Positions 39,922-51,480 of a stretch of 64,000 nucleotides of DNA are shown here, piece after piece. This stretch comes from Diphasiastrum complanatum (Eukaryota > Streptophyta > Lycopodiopsida > Lycopodiales > Lycopodiaceae). Under the pieces are notes generated by a model. That model saw only the letters and a list, made by a program, of their open reading frames with translations, did no database searches and was not told where the DNA came from. The stretch spans positions 1,388,854 through 1,452,853 of the forward strand of contig CM055102.1 in assembly GCA_029204225.1 (NCBI GenBank), written 5' to 3'. The position numbers and the translations under genes were made by a program. Numbering within the stretch: the first letter of the stretch is position 1; each line of letters opens with the position of its first letter.

Positions 39922-40741
39922 TAATTCACATGTGTGGATTGTCCACAACATGTACTTGTGATCTCCTAAGGTGTGTAGATGCACCAAGATTAAGATTAGA
40001 TTGAGATTCAAGATCAATCCTAGATCCTATGGCAAAAACACACTACTACATGCATTCAATCACTTTCAACTCTCACTCACACGTATGGGAGGTATTCAAA
40101 AAATAATCTAAGTAAAAACAAGCTGCTCTCCTCAGGTAGAGAGAGAAAAATCATCATGAGCTCTCGGGTAGAGAGAGAAAGCTAGAAATCCAGTAACACT
40201 CAAAATCCATATGATCACCAAATCAATTAGATCCAAATGAGGAGTACAATAATACTAGTAGATCCATGAGCTATCACTATGCTTAACTATGATTGTACCA
40301 CACTTTGCCACCTCTTAATCCTATTGGACCATTGATCCATGCACCTCTAAATTCTATTGGACCATTTTCAAGCAAACCTCAAATTCTATTGGACCACTCA
40401 TGGTTCCATCTCTAAATCCTATTGGACCTCTTAAACTACATCAAACAAAAGCATTACACTTGCCTACACTCTAATTGGCATGAGTTTGGCCTCCTACTCT
40501 TTTTTGGCTCAATAGTGGCATTACAAGTGGAAATGGATAATTTGCCATCTATGCCAAATTTGACCCTATCAACATCCTACACCTAAATGCTTGACTATGA
40601 AATTCTATGAGACCCCTATATCAAACATTTTGATCTACTTTACGATTCTCCACACATGGGAACATCCTCCACACATGTGAGATTCACTTACAAACTTCTA
40701 TCATAAAAAATACCAAGCTAGATTTTTGCCAATTTCTCACA
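39922..40741 (-). repeat. Family C 3' LTR (about 820 bp)
   Basis: The minus strand starts TGTGAGAAATTGGC at 40741. The other end is placed by comparison with the LTR end at 50222 (GTGTGAATTCA). It carries four regularly spaced CCAAT-type repeats at 40316-40428 and CAAAAAATAATC/GGTAGAGAGAG words shared with 49990-50130. Confidence 0.75.
40316..40428 (-). repeat. Four regularly spaced TGGTCCAATAG repeats in LTR
   Basis: The plus strand reads AAATYCTATTGGACC at about 40316, 40348, 40381 and 40413, a spacing of 32-33 bp. In LTR orientation each is GGTCCAATAGRATTT, containing a CCAAT box. Position upstream of the transcribed part suggests an enhancer-like array. Confidence 0.75.
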
Positions 40742-41150
40742 CTCCTCCTCAAAAAATAGCAGCACCCTCACCATATCTATGATAAGATCTCTTTGGTAGA
40801 GATCTCTTGCCAATGCCTTTGAAGAGTGCTCCACCAATATGCCACTATGATCATGGGCTCCCTCCATGCTTGATGATGATCTTTGCTTTGAAACTTCCAC
40901 TTGCATGATGGATGCACCATAAATAGAAAAATATGAGGCTTCCAAGCCTCATAAGGATCATAAAGATCAAGATCATAAGATGTGAATCAATGATGATTAT
41001 CAAGATTATGATTTCTAGCTTGACTAGTCCACATACAATGAACTATATCCATGATGGATCTAATCTTGATATCACAGACTATCTTGATCTTTTATAGGCT
41101 AGTTACTCTCTCAAGGATGTAAGTGTCCACTTTGGATGCTTTGCTTAATC

Positions 41151-42725
41151 TCAAGAGGAGTTTACAATTGCCTCAAAACATGTGAAAACATGATTTTCAA
41201 AAAAGTGAGTACCAAGCTCAATCTTGTTCTTACTATAACCAAGAGCATACTTTTGACAATACAATATCTTGCTTTCAAAAAGTATTGGAAACATATCTAA
41301 GTCAATAATGACAAGGAACATGTCCATACCATAAGCATCATACAGAACTAGTATAGCTTTTCTTGAACTTTGAGATCCAAAAAATTCAATGAAGCAAGAT
41401 AGCATTTCAAGCAAAGGAAGAGAAGCATATATGAATGTGTTGTAGTAGATACAACATGAAAGATGCCCCTCTTTGCCATGTAAGGTGAGCCATAAAGACT
41501 CGGCCATGCATCTTGAAGATCTTCTTGAAATCATATGAAGAAGAAACTCCTCCTCACACCTTGGCCTTATCATAACTTGAATACCTTCAAAAAAGATAAC
41601 TTGTGATGCTTCTTGAGAAACCTTGATCTCGGCCACTTCCAAGATTGAATCTTCATGCAACATAACATCTCTATTCACAATCACTTTTGAAATAGAGAGT
41701 GTAAAGACACTAAAGGCCTCCTTGATGGATGAGTATCCAATCATGATCCATGAGCTTAGATCATTCTTCCTCCTTGTTTCCAAGGGAATATGTGCAAAGC
41801 AAGCACTACCAAGCTCACTAAGGTGATCAACCTTAGGCTTCATCTTGAATAAAACTTCATATGGTGCTATTCCTTCAAGAGCTCCAATAATCCTCAAAGC
41901 TTTGATCTTCAATGAGAATTTCTTCTCAACATATGCTTTGAATAATAAGGAATAATCATACACCATAATACTTGAAGAGAGAAGATATGTGCATCTTGTG
42001 TAATCATCCTCCTTTGAAATATTGGACATATAAGAAACATCAAGAGAGTTTGCACTCTCGCTTGGATCCAATTTGTATATGCCTTCAAATCTTGATCCAT
42101 ATGCAAGGATCTCACCATCCTTCTTGATCACACAATTGTCAATATTGAAATTGACATCAAAGCCACTATCAAGAAGTTGGCCAACACTTAAGATGTTCTT
42201 TGTAAGCTTTGGGACAAGAAGAACATTGTTGAGAAATAGATCTTTGGAAGATTCAAGCTTCAAGGGAATAATCCCTACTCCTTCACTCATGCTTACTTGC
42301 AATGTATATGGTCTTCTTGACTCCATCATAAGGCATAATAGATGAAAAAAAGTGCTTGGAGCCACACATATGTGAAGATGCTCCACTATCAATATACCAT
42401 GAGTCATCCTTGTTGAAGGAGGAAGAGGAGAAGCTTTATGCCATAAGAGAGCCTTCTCCATCACTTGCAATATAGTCTTCTTTCTCATTGGTGATGTTGG
42501 CTTGATTGAGTTGATTCTTCTTCTTGAAGCAATTGGTGGCATAATGGCCTTTCTTGCCACAATAAAAGCACTTGATCTTCTTCTTCTTGAGATTTGAAGT
42601 AGACGCATGAGAGATATCCTCCTCCTCCTCTCCATCTTGGTCTTTAGCTTTGTCATTAGAGAAGTGATGGTGTTTCTTCTTACTCCTCTCTTTGTGCTTG
42701 GCAAATTGAACTTTTCCATCATCAT
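41151..42725 (-). pseudogene. 524-codon ORF: compressed family C pol
   Basis: The frame carries LKLESSKDLFLNNVLLVPKL, LLDSGFDVNFNIDN and GEILAYGSRFEGIYKLDPSE (Gag-pre-integrase). Then DDYTRCTYLLSS and VEKKFSLKIKALR (start of the integrase core), followed directly by APYEVLFKMKPKVDHL, IPLETRRKND, WIMIGYSSIKEAF and SKVIVNRDVMLHE (integrase C-terminus). The segment with the second Asp and the Glu is missing. A 190-residue tail ends SKNKIELGTHFFENHVF, a faint match to the RNase H SKHIEIAHHFVRE block. The first about 100 codons are out of frame with gag. It is open without stops for 1.5 kb despite the deletions. Confidence 0.7.
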
Positions 42726-42957
42726 GATTGAGTGATAGCTTGTCCATCCTCAAGAGTTTGTACTTTTGTCTTGATTCTTCAGAAATAAGCACACTTTGAA
42801 GGGCCTCCAAACTTGGTAGCTCCTCCTTAATGGCATAGGATTGGACAAGGTTGCCATATTCATCTCTCAAGCCATTGAGAATGACTTGGACTAGCTCACT
42901 TTGATTGATTGAGTCACCAATACATGCAAGCTCCCTATGAATATCCTTGACTCTCAA
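42436..42957 (-). pseudogene. gag: Family C gag C-terminal half
   Basis: VKDIHRELACIGDSINQSE, QVILNGLRDEYGNL, SYAIKEELPSLEALQSVLIS, a Lys/His-rich linker and the zinc knuckle CFYCGKKGHYATNCFKKK. It ends shortly after. The sister protease downstream in another frame reads DSGASSHM (about 42365-42400). The N-terminal Gag half is lost at 43002. Confidence 0.85.
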
Positions 42958-43002
42958 AACATAACTACATGCACTCTCATCACTCTTTTGTAGAGAGAGT
43001 AG

Positions 43003-44575
43003 AGGACAAACACTCAGACAAAGATATTTGAGTCACACCTCATTCGAGTGACGAATCAGACGAAGAAAGATTTGCAAGCCAACCTACTGCTACAATACTT
43101 GTAAACCAAAATGGTTCCGGACCTAGCAGATCAGATAAAGGCAAAAGCATTGCAGTACCAGAAAGATCTCTTAGAAGATCGACAAGAGAACAAAGAGCAC
43201 CAGCAAGATCTGTGCCAGGCAGCACAGCTTCTACGTCAGAAGAGTTTTGTGGATTCAGTGGAGAACCACAAACATTCAAGGAAGCAATTGAATGTCCAGA
43301 GAAGGGCAAATGGATCCAGAATATGAATGAGGAGATGGAATCCATGAGGAAGAATTAGGTATAGACGTTGCATCCATTACCAGATAAGCGAAAGATTGTA
43401 AAATGCAAGTGGGTATACAAGCTGAAGTATGGACCGGATGGAGATATCTCAAAGTATAAAGCCAGACTTTAGCGAAGTGATTTTCTCAGAGATACGGTAT
43501 CGACTATGTTGAGATCTTCTCTTCTATCATGAAACATTCGTTCTTACATCTACTGTTTGCATATGCAGCTGTCTATGACCTCAAGATTCACATCATAGAT
43601 GAGAAGAGAACGTTCTTGCATGGTGAGTGAGCTAGATGAAAAAGTCTACATGGATCAACCTCCAGGCTACATTTCGAATTCAATTCCTATTTATGCATGA
43701 AAAATGCATAGGAGTATCTACGGTCTGAAGAAATCAGTGTGACAATTGCTTAAGAATAAAGATCAAGCCCTGAAATCCTTAGGATTCAAGCCACTAACAG
43801 CTGAGTAAGAATTACAAATGGGAAAATCATCATTGTAGTTGTATATGTGGATGACACTTTGATACTATGTAAGAGTGAGGAGCTTATTGTTGCGGTGAAG
43901 TATGATATCTTGAAACATTTCGAGATTGCAGACCTGGGAGAAGCCAGATGTTATCTTGGCTTACAGATTGACAAGGACTATGAGGGAGGTAAATTGTTCC
44001 TTCATCAGTCCAAATATACCCTAAAAGTCTTAGAAGATTTCAAGATGATGAATTGCAAAGGAGCAAACACTCCAATGCTTGCAGGAATAGTCCTCACAAG
44101 TGAAGATTGTCCAAAGACTGAAGAAGAAAAAGAATTGATGCAACATATACCGTATAGAAAGCTGATCGGATCATTGATGTACCTTGCAAATAACACACGT
44201 CCTGACATTGCTTATGTTGTGTTCAAGATGAGCCAATTTAGTACGAATCTAGGCTCGACTCATTGGAAGATTGCGAAACAAATTTTGCAATACCTTCAAT
44301 TAACGAAGGATTTTGGATTGTGTTATTCTCATGATGCAGGGTTCTAGATGCTTTCCTACAATGATGCTAGTTGGGCATCTCTCAAGGACGACTGCAAAAA
44401 TATCTCAAGAGGATGCACCATTGCGCCAGGAGTAGCAATTCTCTAGGTCAGCGAGAAATAGACCATTGTGGCTCAGTCATCCTATGAAGTAGAGTACGTT
44501 GCAGCAGCTAAGATGGCCAATGAAATCATTTGGCTTTAGTAGTTCCTTGATGAGCTAGGTGAAATGAGAAATGAA
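43003..44575 (+). pseudogene. Family E copia RT and RNase H
   Basis: It begins with a pre-RT region (EAIECPEKGKWIQNMNEEME in another frame near 43280-43345). Then KWVYKLKYGPDGDISKYKARL (43408-43470) and, after breaks, the catalytic block VVVYVDDTLILCKSEEL (YVDD 43844-43855). LGEARCYLGLQIDKD, KMMNCKGANTPMLAG, YRKLIGSLMYLANNTRPDIA, STHWKIAKQILQYL, then RNase H SYNDASWASLKDDC and QSSYEVEYVAAAKMANEI follow, with several stops. It is the family that supplied the RNase H part of the tandem units at 28766-30650. Confidence 0.88.
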
Positions 44576-45029
44576 CCTCTGATTTTGCAGATCCACCACT
44601 CTTGTAATCCATGATTAGTTAGAGATGTTTAATCTATCTGATCAAAGAAGTTACTCGATGTGACATGAAAAAGTTCACGAACAATATACATTCTGCTTGA
44701 TGCATTGAACATAGAGACAAAAATATACAGAGTACATGTCCAGACAATTTTGTAAGAGGATTAGTAGATCCAAGAAGTCTGCTAGTAAACGAGACGTTAT
44801 TCGAGGGAGAATTGTATTTCTCTCACATGAATGCATTGTGTGAATCTGTCACACAATGCTTGAAATTAAGAGGATCAATAGATAATATTGTAGCTGTTAT
44901 GCACATATTATTCTGAATGATTGTATGATCTCGAATGAATTTTTTGTCTGCTATTATTTGTGTATTTCATTTGTTTATTTAATTCTACACAATGGTTTAA
45001 TCTTGTTGAATATTATATTAATCTATAAC
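44576..45029. other. Probable 3' non-coding end of family E element
   Basis: AT-rich, no ORF. It contains AGGGAGAATTGTATTTCTCTC near 44813, a possible purine tract and LTR start, but no second boundary was found. Confidence 0.35.
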
Positions 45030-45745
45030 GTAGATCAGCAGTGTCTGTCTACATTTTGGAGGATTGTAGAAATGATATAGCCGGTAGTGACCAGCAATCA
45101 TATCTAAATTCCACACGAACTGATTTTGTTCGTGCTTGTTTTTGCTTCGTGTCTCGTTTCGCTTCACTTTGCGATCACTTTGCTTAGCAACCAAGATTTC
45201 TTCCTTTGTAATGAAACAATCATCACTACCAAACTTTACCATGTATTATTTCTCTATCATTTGACCAACACTTAGCAAATTTTTCAAAAGTGAAAGAATA
45301 TAAAGAACACCATCAAGTCTTGCTTTCCTATTTGTAGAGAGACAAATAGGAATTGAACCAATACCTTCAATCACACACTCACCACCATTGGCCATGTTCA
45401 CCTTCACTTGATATTGGACTTGAAGAATACATCAAAAGAGAATCACCACCACCTAGATCCCCATCATTAGTAGTAAAGTTGATTTGCTTGCTACCTTCAT
45501 CTCTATGCTTAAACATTCATTAGCAAAATGCCCATTTGATTCCACAATAGAAGCATTTTAACTTAGACTTATCTTTCTTCTTGCCAAAAGAGGAAGTCTC
45601 ACCTTGATCTTGCCCTTTAGACTACTTGCCTTTGCCTTTTCCCTTGAACTTGCCTTTGATGAACATAGCCTCCTCTTCATAATGACATAAAACTTTGAAC
45701 AAGATTAGCATGATCATCCAACAAGCCATCATAAGAGAAACTTAG
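45030..45745 (-). pseudogene. Copia gag/protease scrap (close to family B)
   Basis: The minus strand preserves LLPKANSRASSKGKG-like basic sequence and a zinc knuckle with altered spacing near 45510-45560. Protease-flank words corresponding to SGGDSLLMYSSS lie near 45430, followed by IEGIGSIPICLSTNRKARLD, FFILSLLKNLLSVGQM and VKFGSDDCFITKEEI (about 45180-45240). The order matches B gag to Gag-pre-integrase. It has many stops and indels and no LTR. Confidence 0.65.
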
Positions 45746-46620
45746 AGCCCGACGAGGGCCTTTGAAAAAGATGCTTTTTTATTTTTTATTTTTATTTTCG
45801 TTGCCATGTGGACCAATTGAAACCTTAGCTTCAGGGTTCTACATAACGTAGAATTTTCCAAATATAAATAAAATAAATTCATTTTAAATATATTGTTGTT
45901 TCGTCGGGCAGCATGTGGAAATGCTATTGGTTGATGAGACCTGCCCTTCTAGTTCATCACTGCCCGAAGAGGCCCAAAAATATTGTAATGAATATGACAG
46001 ATGGTTGAGATGAGAAAATCGATGTACCATTAATGTATATGCATTGTCAAACCATGGTTAACAGAGATAACCAGAGTTAATTTGTGGTGCCAAATAGATC
46101 AATGTTTCAAATTTTTGCCAACACTTTTTTTCAGATTCATGGCTTTTTGTCTACGCAAATTTTTAGATTCATAGTTCATTGTTTCAGATTTTTGCATGCA
46201 AATTATGAAAGGCGCGATCAAGGAAGCCGTGCTCCTCAATCGACTCTGTGTTTCTATTTAACGAGACAGATGATAATGGATCATGGGTGCCAGGAAAATA
46301 TTCAAAAAACTCTTGGGTGTTGATGCATCCATTATCAAGAGGAGCATTTCGAAAAAGGAAAAGGTCAAAACTATCATTTCAATCTTATTGGAAGGCCAGA
46401 ATTTTGGATTTCAGAACATCATCAAGAGAAAAATCTATTTTTGAAATTCTAGTCCAACATGTATATATATACATTCAGAGATAAATGTGCAAGGATTCAA
46501 TTGTCAGGATCACAAAAAAAGCAGTTGTGAGTATTGATATTTTGATATTTTGATTTTTGTCATTCATAAATATTTAATAGTGAACTTGCCAATCTGATCA
46601 TTTTTCTCTTGCAGATTTAT
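45746..46620. other. No gene recognised
   Basis: Two ORFs of about 78 codons overlap at 46084-46484 but neither has a domain or compositional support. The stretch reads like spacer sequence. Confidence 0.4.
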
Positions 46621-47430
46621 ATCCATCCAACATAAATGAATGAGAACCCAGTGGATCTTTAGCGGGTGTATTATATGTTATTCACACCAATATTGTACAG
46701 CTATAATATCGAGGTAGAACTGCAAAAGATCTAGCTGATAGTGGAATCTTTTTTTATGAATCAATGTACATTCCTGATACAAAAGAAAATTTTGGACAAA
46801 TAGTACCAATTCCATTACCTAGTTTTGAAAGTGACGAATGGATTGCACCAGATGCTACAGTTTTAGAATCATTTTGTTGCAAGACATATAATGATGTAAA
46901 AAATTCATTAAAATGAGCACGGGATCAAAAACAGTCAGTTTGAGTTGGTTTATTTCCTTGAATATATTTGTGGATTTCTTTTCAAGTGTCAATGTACACA
47001 AAACCCCAACGATGTTTGTATGCAAAAATTTATCATATAGTTTATTATCTGAACTTATGGATGAAGACTGTGAAAAAAGATCAGATGGATAAATAGAATG
47101 CAGAATTAAAATGTCTTCCATGTGCTTCCGTTATCAAATTGAAAAACAAATGTTGAGCTTATGCTTCCATTATCAAATATGGAAAAAAATAAAGGTAAAT
47201 GAGTGCCACTTGATCAAGACTTGGAAGCCAGTGGACATTCAAAACAAAAAAATATTGAAATTATATACAATGATGTCGTTTTGACATGTGTTGAGGTGGA
47301 AGAAGATTGGAGTCTAAACTACATCCGGTGGGAACTATTGCTCCTACAAGATGATGTACTTTCAGACTTCAGATTTATTTTCAATGATAAAATCGTAAGT
47401 AACTGTAAACACTTGATCTTTTATGAATAG
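46621..47430 (+). pseudogene. Coding-like plus-strand pieces, unrecognised
   Basis: 46736-46917 reads DSGIFFYESMYIPDTKENF, then IVPIPLPSFESDEWIAPDA and a stop. 47203-47430 reads VLTCVEVEEDWSLNYIRWEL. Composition is protein-like (Trp, Asp, Pro in good context) but no family is recognised. A plausible donor GTAAGT occurs at the end (47395). They converge on the minus-strand gene at 47763-48467, a layout like that at 17950-20721. Confidence 0.25.
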
Positions 47431-47762
47431 TTTCAATCAAAAATTCTAGTACAAACTCTATACTAATTCTAACTAACTTTGTATTAGTCTTATGCATGTA
47501 CGTAAAAGACATGAAGTCGAGATCAATTGCAGAGATATTGGCAAAACAATCCAACTTATGGAAGAACACTGAGATTCACTATCAACAAATACATGCCAAT
47601 GTCTTTTTATCATTATAGAAAAATTGCATTCCATTATTAGACTATGGACACAAGCTGATTGTAAAAATCTATTGTGATATCAATAAAAAGCCCATAAATG
47701 GGTTGTTTACAAGTAAAACGATTGTATGTTTTTTTTTTATGTCTCTCTATTTACAAATAGAC

Positions 47763-48467
47763 CTCTATTCAATCAATTTTTCTATATTTTCTATTTCAAT
47801 ATTAGGAACTGATAAAGCAACAACTCCTTCTATAATCTCGCCCTCCTTTGTTTCGGGAAGGGCCTCAATGCCTTTTAAGACAAGAGAAATATCTGCTACA
47901 AAATTGCCTCCTATGTATTAGGAAGGACTTTTATTTCTTTCTTATCATATAAAATAAGATTTGCATCCTGAACAACTTGAAAGGCTCTTAAGGTAGGAGC
48001 AGCTTCCTTTTTGAGGGCCCTCGATTGCAGATGCAACGCTTACACCGTACTAAGCAAAGGTTCTAATCAACTCTATCATCACAAAACACGAGAATCAGAA
48101 AATTACAAACAATGATAGTAATAAAATATGAATCAGAATGAAATGAACTACAAATGAATAGAATATTACCTTTTCAATATCTACATCCGTTTGTAAATGA
48201 TACCATTCAAAAAATAGCTTTGTATTGTACAAGACGAACCATGCACACCTAAAAGCGTCATTTTGCTGTACACACTGCATACGTAGAACGAAAATTAGTA
48301 ATATTATGATAGAAATTTTCTTTATGCTATGACAATACATTTAAACTAAAGAAAGAATACATGCATATTAGAGATAAATTGAATATACCTTGAGAGATTT
48401 AATAGTTATATCTCCAATTGAAGTTGCCATTGTCGGTATTTCCTGAACGGCATCATGAATCAATCTT
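47763..48467 (-). pseudogene. Unrecognised intron-bearing gene, interrupted by a copia scrap
   Basis: Minus-strand exon ending at 48396 reads IHDAVQEIPTMATSIGD and ITIKSLK, then a GTATATTC donor. The next exon (about 48283-48174) reads CVQQNDAFRCAWFVLYNTKL and EWYHLQTDVDIEK, with AG acceptor (TATGCAG) and GTAATA donor. Further down, ALKKEAAPTLRAFQVVQDAN and, one frame over, FVADISLVLKGIEALPETK and EGVVALSVPNIEIENIEKLI lead to a TAG at about 47763. Splice signals sit exactly where the reading frame needs them. One frameshift lies near 47925. The 5' side is replaced by the copia fragment at 48457. The family is unknown to me. Confidence 0.45.
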
Positions 48468-48990
48468 CATGGCCTCATACCACTTCTTGGTATTGAGGGC
48501 TTCTTGAACATCTTTGGGCTCCTCATGAGAAACAAAATAAGCATAAGTGGAATCAAGATCCACTTGTTTTCCTTTGTCATCATAAGTGAGCCTCTTGGGC
48601 TCGGATCTCTCCGTCACAGATCTTCTAGGAGTGAAAATCCGAGGACTTCCATCTTCAAATCTTGACTCCTCCATATGTTGATTGTCTTCAATAACAATAG
48701 GTGATAGATTTTGAGGTTGCTTGATCTCGGCCCCTCCAAGATTGGACTTTTCTTCTTCTTGAAAAACTACATCTCTACTATCAATTAGAGGTAGAGAGCA
48801 TGTAGATTTGATAGGCTTTCTTGTTGCATGAATATCCAACCATTACTCCTTTGCTTGCACAAGGATCATCCTTCTTTCTCGTTTCCGAGGGAATATGGAC
48901 AAAGCATATGCATTCAAATACTCTAAGGTGTTTAACCTTAGGTTTCTTCAAATAGAGTGCTTCATATGGTGACCTTCCTAAGGGTCCTGC
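48457..48990 (-). mobile_element. Family C copia integrase scrap
   Basis: The minus strand reads SPYEALYLKKPKVKHLRVFE, ASKGVMVGYSCNKKAYQIY, DSRDVVFQEEEKSNLGGAEI and EALNTKKWYEAMKI. It is nearly identical to 39060-39590 of the family C plus element. It has no LTR or target duplication and both edges are abrupt, so it is a fragment carried in by repair rather than a retrotransposition. Confidence 0.88.
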
Positions 48991-49989
48991 AAACAACGAC
49001 AATCAAAGTTCAGCTCAAGATGAAAGCAATGAACCAGCGAAAATATGACAATTAAATCAATGATCGTGACAAATAATACCCTTTTGAAGATTAAAGATGT
49101 CCTTGAAAAATTAGGACCATGATCTTATCATAAGGTCCAAAAAGATTCCACAAAATAAAATACGCTGGCAAGTTCAGAATCATTCAAACAGTAACTAACC
49201 ATGATCCATCAAAGATTATCAAAGACAATTTGGAGTTCTAGCTAAAATCAAGAAATTAGTAACATTGCTTCACAATTGAAAGAGTTCTGGATAAAAATCG
49301 ATGAATCCTTATCGATTGAGGACACTGCAGAATATACCAGTCAAAATAAAATTTTGCAAGTGAAAATGCTTATAAGACATTAAGGTGCCTTGGAAGAAAA
49401 GAATTGACGAGGTCAAAACAATGGGAATGACCGAAATATACTAGGATGATCAATTTCAAAATTATGCTGAGAGGCCAAACACATATTCATGTGATGGCTT
49501 TCAAAATGAAACAAAGAAATGATGTGAATGGTGCTATAAGCTTTATTGAAAGTCGATTTTGAAAAAATTGCCCTTCTCCTAGTCATTGGAGACGGTTACA
49601 CCATGGAGTACAGGATGATTTGAAATCAACAACCTATCAATTGACACTTGTCAATTAAACCTCAAAATTTTTATGAAAAGGAGTAAATTTGAATTCCATG
49701 AAAGGAAGGGATTCACTGAAAAACAACAAAATGGAAAACAACGAGAGGATGGTGTTTGAAAGTGAGAGGTTGGTAACTGCCTCCTCTCTCTCACGAGGAT
49801 TGGAAAGGGAGAAGCATTTAGTGATAGATTCTGCAGAGAAGAAGGGAGTTGCTTTGTTTTCTGGGGTGAAGAGAGGCATTCGTTCACAACCTCTGAGAAA
49901 TTGTTTTCATTCCTATATATTGTGTATTCCTATATACTGTGTAGGCGAGGCAAGAAGGAGAGCATTCTCATGTTCTGGAGGAGATTCGT
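48991..49989. other. No gene recognised; possible LTR start near 49555
   Basis: AT-rich sequence. TTTTGAAAAAATTGCCCTTC near 49556 is loosely like a copia LTR start, which would fit an LTR ending at 50222. The ORF at 49689-50063 lies in that putative LTR and is not supported as a gene. Confidence 0.3.
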
Positions 49990-50222
49990 TCCTATTTTCT
50001 CTACCCAAGGAGAGCAGCTTGTTTTTACTTAGATTATTTTTTGAATACTTCCCATATTTGTGAGTGAGAGTTGGAAGTGATTGAATGCATGTAGTAGTGT
50101 GTTTTTGCCATAGAATCAAAGATAGATCTTGAATCTCAATCTAATCTTAATCTTGGTGCATCTACACACCTTATGAGATCACAAGTACATGTTGTGGACA
50201 ATCCATACGTGTGAATTCATCA
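49990..50222 (+). repeat. Family C-type LTR end
   Basis: It matches the 39922-40140 part of the family C LTR in opposite orientation (GGAGAGCAGCTTGTTTTTAC, TGCATGTAGTAGTG, ACATGTTGTGGACAATCC). It ends GTGTGAATTCATCA at a primer site. Confidence 0.8.
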
Positions 50223-50234
50223 TGGTATCAGAGC
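50223..50234 (+). promoter_or_regulatory. Primer-binding site
   Basis: TGGTATCAGAGC after the LTR. Only about 45 bp of leader follow before unrelated minus-strand copia sequence. Confidence 0.9.
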
Positions 50235-50435
50235 CTACCTAAGTTTACCATGCATTTTCACTATGTTTGTCTCTGACATATGGACTCTGTAGTTAACGAA
50301 TGATTGTCACATCCTACAAGATATCCTTGTTCTGCTTTTTCATCAAGCTTCTTTCGAAGCTTGTTAGAAACATGTGCATATGCTGCATAGCCAAAGATTC
50401 GAATATGAGTCAGATTGGTGATGTATGTGGCTGAT

Positions 50436-50436
<1 letters not shown>

Positions 50437-50471
<35 letters not shown>
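50437..50471. repeat. (GT)n microsatellite within integrase remnant
   Basis: About 17 GT units followed by a GTGCATGTGCATGCAC-type imperfect extension to 50548. It splits the integrase C-terminal region. Confidence 0.95.
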
Positions 50472-50472
<1 letters not shown>

Positions 50473-51183
50473 TTTGTGCTTGTGTATGAGTGTGTATGCG
50501 CATGTGCATGTGCATGCACATGTGTGTATGAGTGTGCATGTGCATGCATTGCTTTCTCAAACACTCAATATCTTTACAATTCGTTGGACTGCTTTCAAGG
50601 TTTTTGGATTGAATGCACGTTTCTCTATGCAAATTGAACTGCTTGGATCTCGGTTTATTGATGCGGATTCATCTCGACATGCAGCATTGGATGAAACAGA
50701 CGGCATGCAAGATAGAGCCCGTTCGGTGATATTGGACCACTTCTCAAAAATGCCAAGAAATAGTCCATTTACTTTGCCAAGAAGTAGTCCATTTACTTTG
50801 CCCTAGTGGCGTTCCTCCCAGCACGAAGGATGTTTTCAAGCATATGATGTCAAAATTGAGCAACAACAGGTCTAGTGGGTTCTCTACCCCACCATAACTC
50901 ATGTGGTGCTGTGTGAGAATAGGCCATCATGCATCTAGCTGCTTCCGTTAGAGTCCTGTTCTTTCTTTCTGCAACACCGTTGTGCTGCGGTGTGTAAGAT
51001 GCAGTTCTTCTGTGAATGATTCCACGATCATTGCAAAAATCAGTGAATCGGTTTGAGATGTATTCTCCACCTCAATCTGTTCTGATCTACTTTACTTTAT
51101 TTCTAGTGCACCTTTCTGCCCAATTCACATACTCTGTGAACTTGCCAAATGTTTTTGATTTATTGTGAATGAAGTAGACTCTG

Positions 51184-51480
51184 ACAAATTTACTGTAATC
51201 ATCAATAAAGGTAATATAGTATTTCAAGCCTCCTACTAAAATCACGTTGAAAGGTCCATAGATGCTAGAATCTACTAGCTCTAGAATCTTGGTTTTATAG
51301 GAGTCCTTGACAAAAGAAGTACGTGACATCCTACAAATTTATTGTAATCATCAATAAAGGTAATATAGTATTTCAAGCCTCCTACTGAAATCACGTTGAA
51401 AGGTCCACAGATGTTAGAATGTACTAGCTCCAAAATCTTGGTCGTTTTGTAGGAGTCCTTGACAAAAGAAGTATGTGACA
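51184..51480 (-). repeat. 148-bp tandem duplication in family F integrase
   Basis: 51184-51331 and 51332-51480 both encode the SFVKDSYKT ... LKYYITFIDDY segment of the integrase core. They differ at about 8 percent of sites, so the duplication is old. Confidence 0.85.

Larger units (their letters stand above)
40742..43002 (-). mobile_element. Family C deletion derivative
   Basis: Minus-strand gag to RNase H-like tail, with the integrase catalytic core and the whole RT deleted, followed by the LTR 39922-40741. The upstream end (43002) is cut within gag and fused to plus-strand family E sequence. Confidence 0.8.

Noticed and set aside
49689-50063. 124-codon plus ORF upstream of an LTR end
   Set aside because: It lies in a putative LTR and has no domain or coding bias.
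50441-50806. Cys/Val repeat ORF
   Set aside because: Product of the (GT)n microsatellite.
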